A DNA stretch of 64,000 bases from Natrinema sp. HArc-T2 (GTDB lineage Archaea; Halobacteriota; Halobacteria; Halobacteriales; Natrialbaceae): assembly GCF_041821085.1 (NCBI RefSeq), contig NZ_JBGUAZ010000002.1, forward strand, positions 310,001 through 374,000, given 5' to 3'. The translations under genes were made by a program, and so were the position numbers. Below the pieces are notes generated by a model, which saw nothing but the letters and a program-made list of their open reading frames with translations, was not told the DNA's origin and did no database searches. The first letter of the stretch is position 1; the number at the start of each line of letters is the position of its first letter. Positions 61,501 to 64,000 of this stretch are shown here, one piece after another.

Positions 61501-63582
61501 TCAGTATTGGCGCGATCGCACCGCAACGATGAGGAGCATCGCAACGGCAATGAGCGCCGCCGGGATCCCGAAGCCGGGCACCGCCTCGAGCGCCGCAGCC
61601 GGCCCGCTCCCGACGCGTGCGGTAGCGGTTCGATCGCCGACAGCGATCTGGTATCGACCGGGTTCGTCGAAGCGAAGCTCAGCCTCGACCGTCCTCGAGT
61701 TACCGGCCCGGAGCGCCACCGGTCGCTCGGCGACGACGCCATCGGCGGTCCGGAACGCGAGGACAGTCGCTGCCGGGCGCTCGTCGGCGGCCTCGACCGT
61801 TGCGGTCACCGTCACCGGCTCGCCGGGCTCGACGCGCTCGGTTTCGACCATCAAATCGGTGACGGTCACGCTCGCAGCCGAGCGGACGACAGCGGTCAGT
61901 CGCTCGGAACCGACGCGGACCGTGTACTCGCCCGGTTCGGCAGGGGTCCACGAGAGGCGGTGGCGCGTCCCCTTGCCGGCTGCGAGTCGACCCTGGTGAG
62001 CATCGACCGGTCGGCCATCGACCTGCAGCGTCGCGTCGTACGATCCATCCCGGCTACCGACGTTGTCGACCGTGGCCGGAACCGACACCGGTTCGCCGAC
62101 CGGGACCGCGATCACGCCGCCAGATGCACCGGCGATCCCAGCCGTCCCTGAGGCGTTCCAGTGCGGCCATTCCTGGCCCGCTACCTCAATGGGGCCCGAA
62201 CCGAATCCGTACTCGAAGGCTGCGACTGGCTGTTCAAAGATCGCCGACTGCTGGCTCCGGGACCACATCTCCGGGGTCGCCTCGGTTCGTGTGTACCGCT
62301 CGGCAGCAGCCCGAACGTCGGCCCCGCCGTAGTCCTCGAGCGTTTGCAGGAAGTCGGCCTCGGTGATCGGGCCCTCCTGGGCGTTCAGCGCGCGGAAGAC
62401 GTCCGCGAGCGTCCGGTCGCCGTCGGTCGCGAGCCGCAGTCGGCGGTCGAGTTCGCCGTAGACGAGTGCCCCCTTCACGTAGTCGGTCTTCGGATCCGCC
62501 CATGTCGAGCGATCAACCAGTATCCCATCGGCGTACGGCGAGCGCTCGCCGCGCTCGAGGAGGTCGCTGAAGTCCCCGAAGTCGGTGTCACCGCGCTCGA
62601 AAGCGAGCAGCCCCGCGTAGTAGTCGGCCTGGGCTTCGACGAGCCACGCCGTCTTCGGTGTGGTGTCCGTCGCCGCACTCGAGAAGCGCTGCCGGACGTG
62701 GACGTACTCGTGGAGCCAGGCTGGGTTCGGCTCGTCGAGTGCGGCGTCGGCGACGACCCACGCGTCGGCGCGACCGTACTGGATCCCGCGTGGCCCCCAG
62801 TCGGCCTCGGTGGGCGCTGCGATCACGACCACCTCGTCGCGTCGCATCCCGACCTCGAGTCGGTCGCGTGCATCCGCCAGCGCTGTCAGGATCGCGTCCG
62901 GCGACTCCTCGAGACGGGCGGCCTCGGGAACGACCAGCCGGATCGTTCCACCGTTGGTCGCTCGCTCGTACGTCGTTACCCGACCGAAGACGGCGATATG
63001 GCCGCCGGTCGCGCCCGGTCCGTCGACGGTCACTGTCTCCTCGATGCCGACCGGGTCGGTCCGGCGCAGGGAGATGTTGAGCGAGGGAACCGCGACGATC
63101 CCCCAGTCACCAGTGTCGACGAACGTGTATCCCGTCTCAGACGAGCGCGTTCCGTACGTCTCGCCCTGCCGGTCGGCCGGCATCGTGTAGCGGATCGTCG
63201 GCTCGTCAGTCGCGTCGGTCCACGCGTAGGTCCGCTCGCCCGTTCGCTCGAGGCCCGTCACCGATTCGACGCTCGCACCCTGCTGGAGTTGGATCTCGAA
63301 CTGGGTGACGGCGTCGGGGACGTGAAACGTCGTCTCCGCCTCGAACACGTCGGTGTCGTCAGGACGATGGCGGAGGACGGTCGTCCGGTCGAACACGTCC
63401 GTGGAGCCAGTACTCGGTCCGACCGAGCCGAGCGTTTCGCTGTGACTCGCGGCCAGTGCTCCGCTGGGATCGGCAGTCCCAGTGGGTGTCGCCGCCTGCG
63501 CCGGCTCGAGGACGCCGACGCCGGCCGGCAGGCTACAGATGAGCACGACGACGAACGCAAGGGCGGGGATTCGGGCGGTCAC
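61501..63582 (-). CDS. Secreted zinc metalloprotease-like protein with PGF-CTERM tail
   Basis: A 693-residue exported protein with an N-terminal signal peptide, beta-rich lead domain (about 60-215), a gluzincin-type catalytic core (HEYVH at 291-295 and the third ligand E316 in WLVEAQADYYAG), then two immunoglobulin-like domains and a C-terminal PGF-CTERM signal: PGFG, a hydrophobic stretch and a basic end. Such tails are cut and the protein lipid-anchored by archaeosortase. The core resembles M1/M61 peptidases. It should be a surface protease; substrate is unknown. Confidence 0.8.
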   Translation of the reverse strand: MTARIPALAFVVVLICSLPAGVGVLEPAQAATPTGTADPSGALAASHSETLGSVGPSTGSTDVFDRTTVLRHRPDDTDVFEAETTFHVPDAVTQFEIQLQQGASVESVTGLERTGERTYAWTDATDEPTIRYTMPADRQGETYGTRSSETGYTFVDTGDWGIVAVPSLNISLRRTDPVGIEETVTVDGPGATGGHIAVFGRVTTYERATNGGTIRLVVPEAARLEESPDAILTALADARDRLEVGMRRDEVVVIAAPTEADWGPRGIQYGRADAWVVADAALDEPNPAWLHEYVHVRQRFSSAATDTTPKTAWLVEAQADYYAGLLAFERGDTDFGDFSDLLERGERSPYADGILVDRSTWADPKTDYVKGALVYGELDRRLRLATDGDRTLADVFRALNAQEGPITEADFLQTLEDYGGADVRAAAERYTRTEATPEMWSRSQQSAIFEQPVAAFEYGFGSGPIEVAGQEWPHWNASGTAGIAGASGGVIAVPVGEPVSVPATVDNVGSRDGSYDATLQVDGRPVDAHQGRLAAGKGTRHRLSWTPAEPGEYTVRVGSERLTAVVRSAASVTVTDLMVETERVEPGEPVTVTATVEAADERPAATVLAFRTADGVVAERPVALRAGNSRTVEAELRFDEPGRYQIAVGDRTATARVGSGPAAALEAVPGFGIPAALIAVAMLLIVAVRSRQY

Positions 63583-63840
63583 TACCCACCTCTGGTTAGT
63601 CAGTGCACAAGACCTTTGTGACGACGGTATCTTCCACTGAGAAATTATATTTGAGCGAGATAGAATCGGCTATGTTAGATTCGAACGGTCGCCCGTGTCG
63701 CTGTCCTCGTGAGCGGACTACGAGAACACGTCGTTCTGGGCGATATAAACGGCCATACCCATGACGGACCATCATTCGGTTTCAAATTGTGTGATTTCTG
63801 GAAGGAGTCTTTATGCTGAATGGTAACGTTTATCCTGGGC

Positions 63841-64000
63841 ATGGTCAAGAAACGAAATCTCGACGGGATGGTCGCGATCGTCACCGGTGCTGCAGGGGAA
63901 ATCGGAGGCGGCATCGCACGCGAATTGGCCGCTGCGGGCTGTGACATCGTCATCGCCGATATCGGCGTCACGGAGTCCGCAGCCAATGACGACTCAAAGC
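63841..64000 (+). CDS. Short-chain dehydrogenase/reductase, 3' partial
   Basis: The first 53 residues of an SDR enzyme, cut by the window end. The nucleotide-binding motif TGAAGEIGGGIA and the following IVIADIGV strand with an acidic NAD-selecting residue are visible. A TTTATGCTGAATGG stretch about 30 bases upstream could be the TATA element. The catalytic YxxxK lies outside the window, so the substrate cannot be judged. Confidence 0.75.
   Translation, partial: MVKKRNLDGMVAIVTGAAGEIGGGIARELAAAGCDIVIADIGVTESAANDDSK

Noticed and set aside
62161-63621. 486-codon plus-strand frame over the metalloprotease
   Set aside because: Antisense to a gene with signal peptide, HExxH site and PGF-CTERM tail, so not coding.

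Overview
This window is a high-GC haloarchaeal chromosome segment, most probably from the Natrialbales (a Natrinema, Haloterrigena or Natronorubrum relative). The evidence is the strongly acidic proteins, archaeal-only information genes (NMD3, a Taw2-type wybutosine enzyme, DNA polymerase D large subunit, a RecJ/GAN-type DHH nuclease), Tat lipoprotein signals, a PGF-CTERM sorting tail, leaderless starts about 25 nt behind TATA-like boxes, and many small proteins known only from Halobacteria. Species assignment is inference. Nothing looks like a virus, plasmid, insertion sequence or CRISPR array.

Layout. 0-10 kb: NMD3 and tRNA modification, a FilR1-like regulator with a palindrome at its start, an XPD-type helicase, a tRNA-like cloverleaf, and assorted conserved genes. 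10-14.5 kb: a zinc alcohol dehydrogenase followed by a dense cluster of hairpin terminators, a PHP phosphoesterase, a ferredoxin and hemB. 14.5-16.2 kb: an ammonium transporter fused to its own PII regulator. 16.3-25.8 kb: a c-type cytochrome maturation island (ccmD, ccmC, ccdA, a diheme TsdA-like cytochrome lipoprotein, a thioredoxin, ccmF, a beta-sandwich membrane-anchored protein, ccmB, ccmA, ccmE). 26-30.8 kb: tetrapyrrole genes (hemL, hemC, sumT, hemD) with a truncated globin. These two regions together make heme, export it and attach it to an apocytochrome. No gene resembling ccmH or ccmI is present in the island.

30.8-39 kb: RecJ-like nuclease, PHP protein, a three-gene set of unknown function headed by two perfect TTAGG-N4-CCTAA palindromes that look like DtxR/IdeR-type iron boxes, a NifU-like protein, ketopantoate reductase, and two tandem zinc-ribbon paralogues. 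39-47 kb: intein-free polC with a PPC-domain gene, an MFS transporter, and the metY-metX pair for homocysteine synthesis. 47-54 kb: serB and serA for serine synthesis, hisI, transporters and a coiled-coil protein. 54-64 kb: a DsbA-like lipoprotein, a 45-residue lipoprotein next to a beta-helix protein, glmM, prs, an H-NOX-like protein with Tyr at the proximal heme-ligand position, a PGF-CTERM metalloprotease and the start of an SDR gene.

The most interesting non-coding signals are a 76-bp element present twice (25.9 kb and 54.3 kb, 68 of 76 positions identical), a second looser element beside genes at 38.1 kb and 48.1 kb that supplies their stop codons, a 131-bp fold-back element next to polC, and the tRNA-like cloverleaf at 5.1 kb with a 9-bp acceptor stem but no usable anticodon loop. 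Gene starts were chosen from TATA spacing, Shine-Dalgarno matches, overlaps and remembered family starts. Family names were recalled, not searched.
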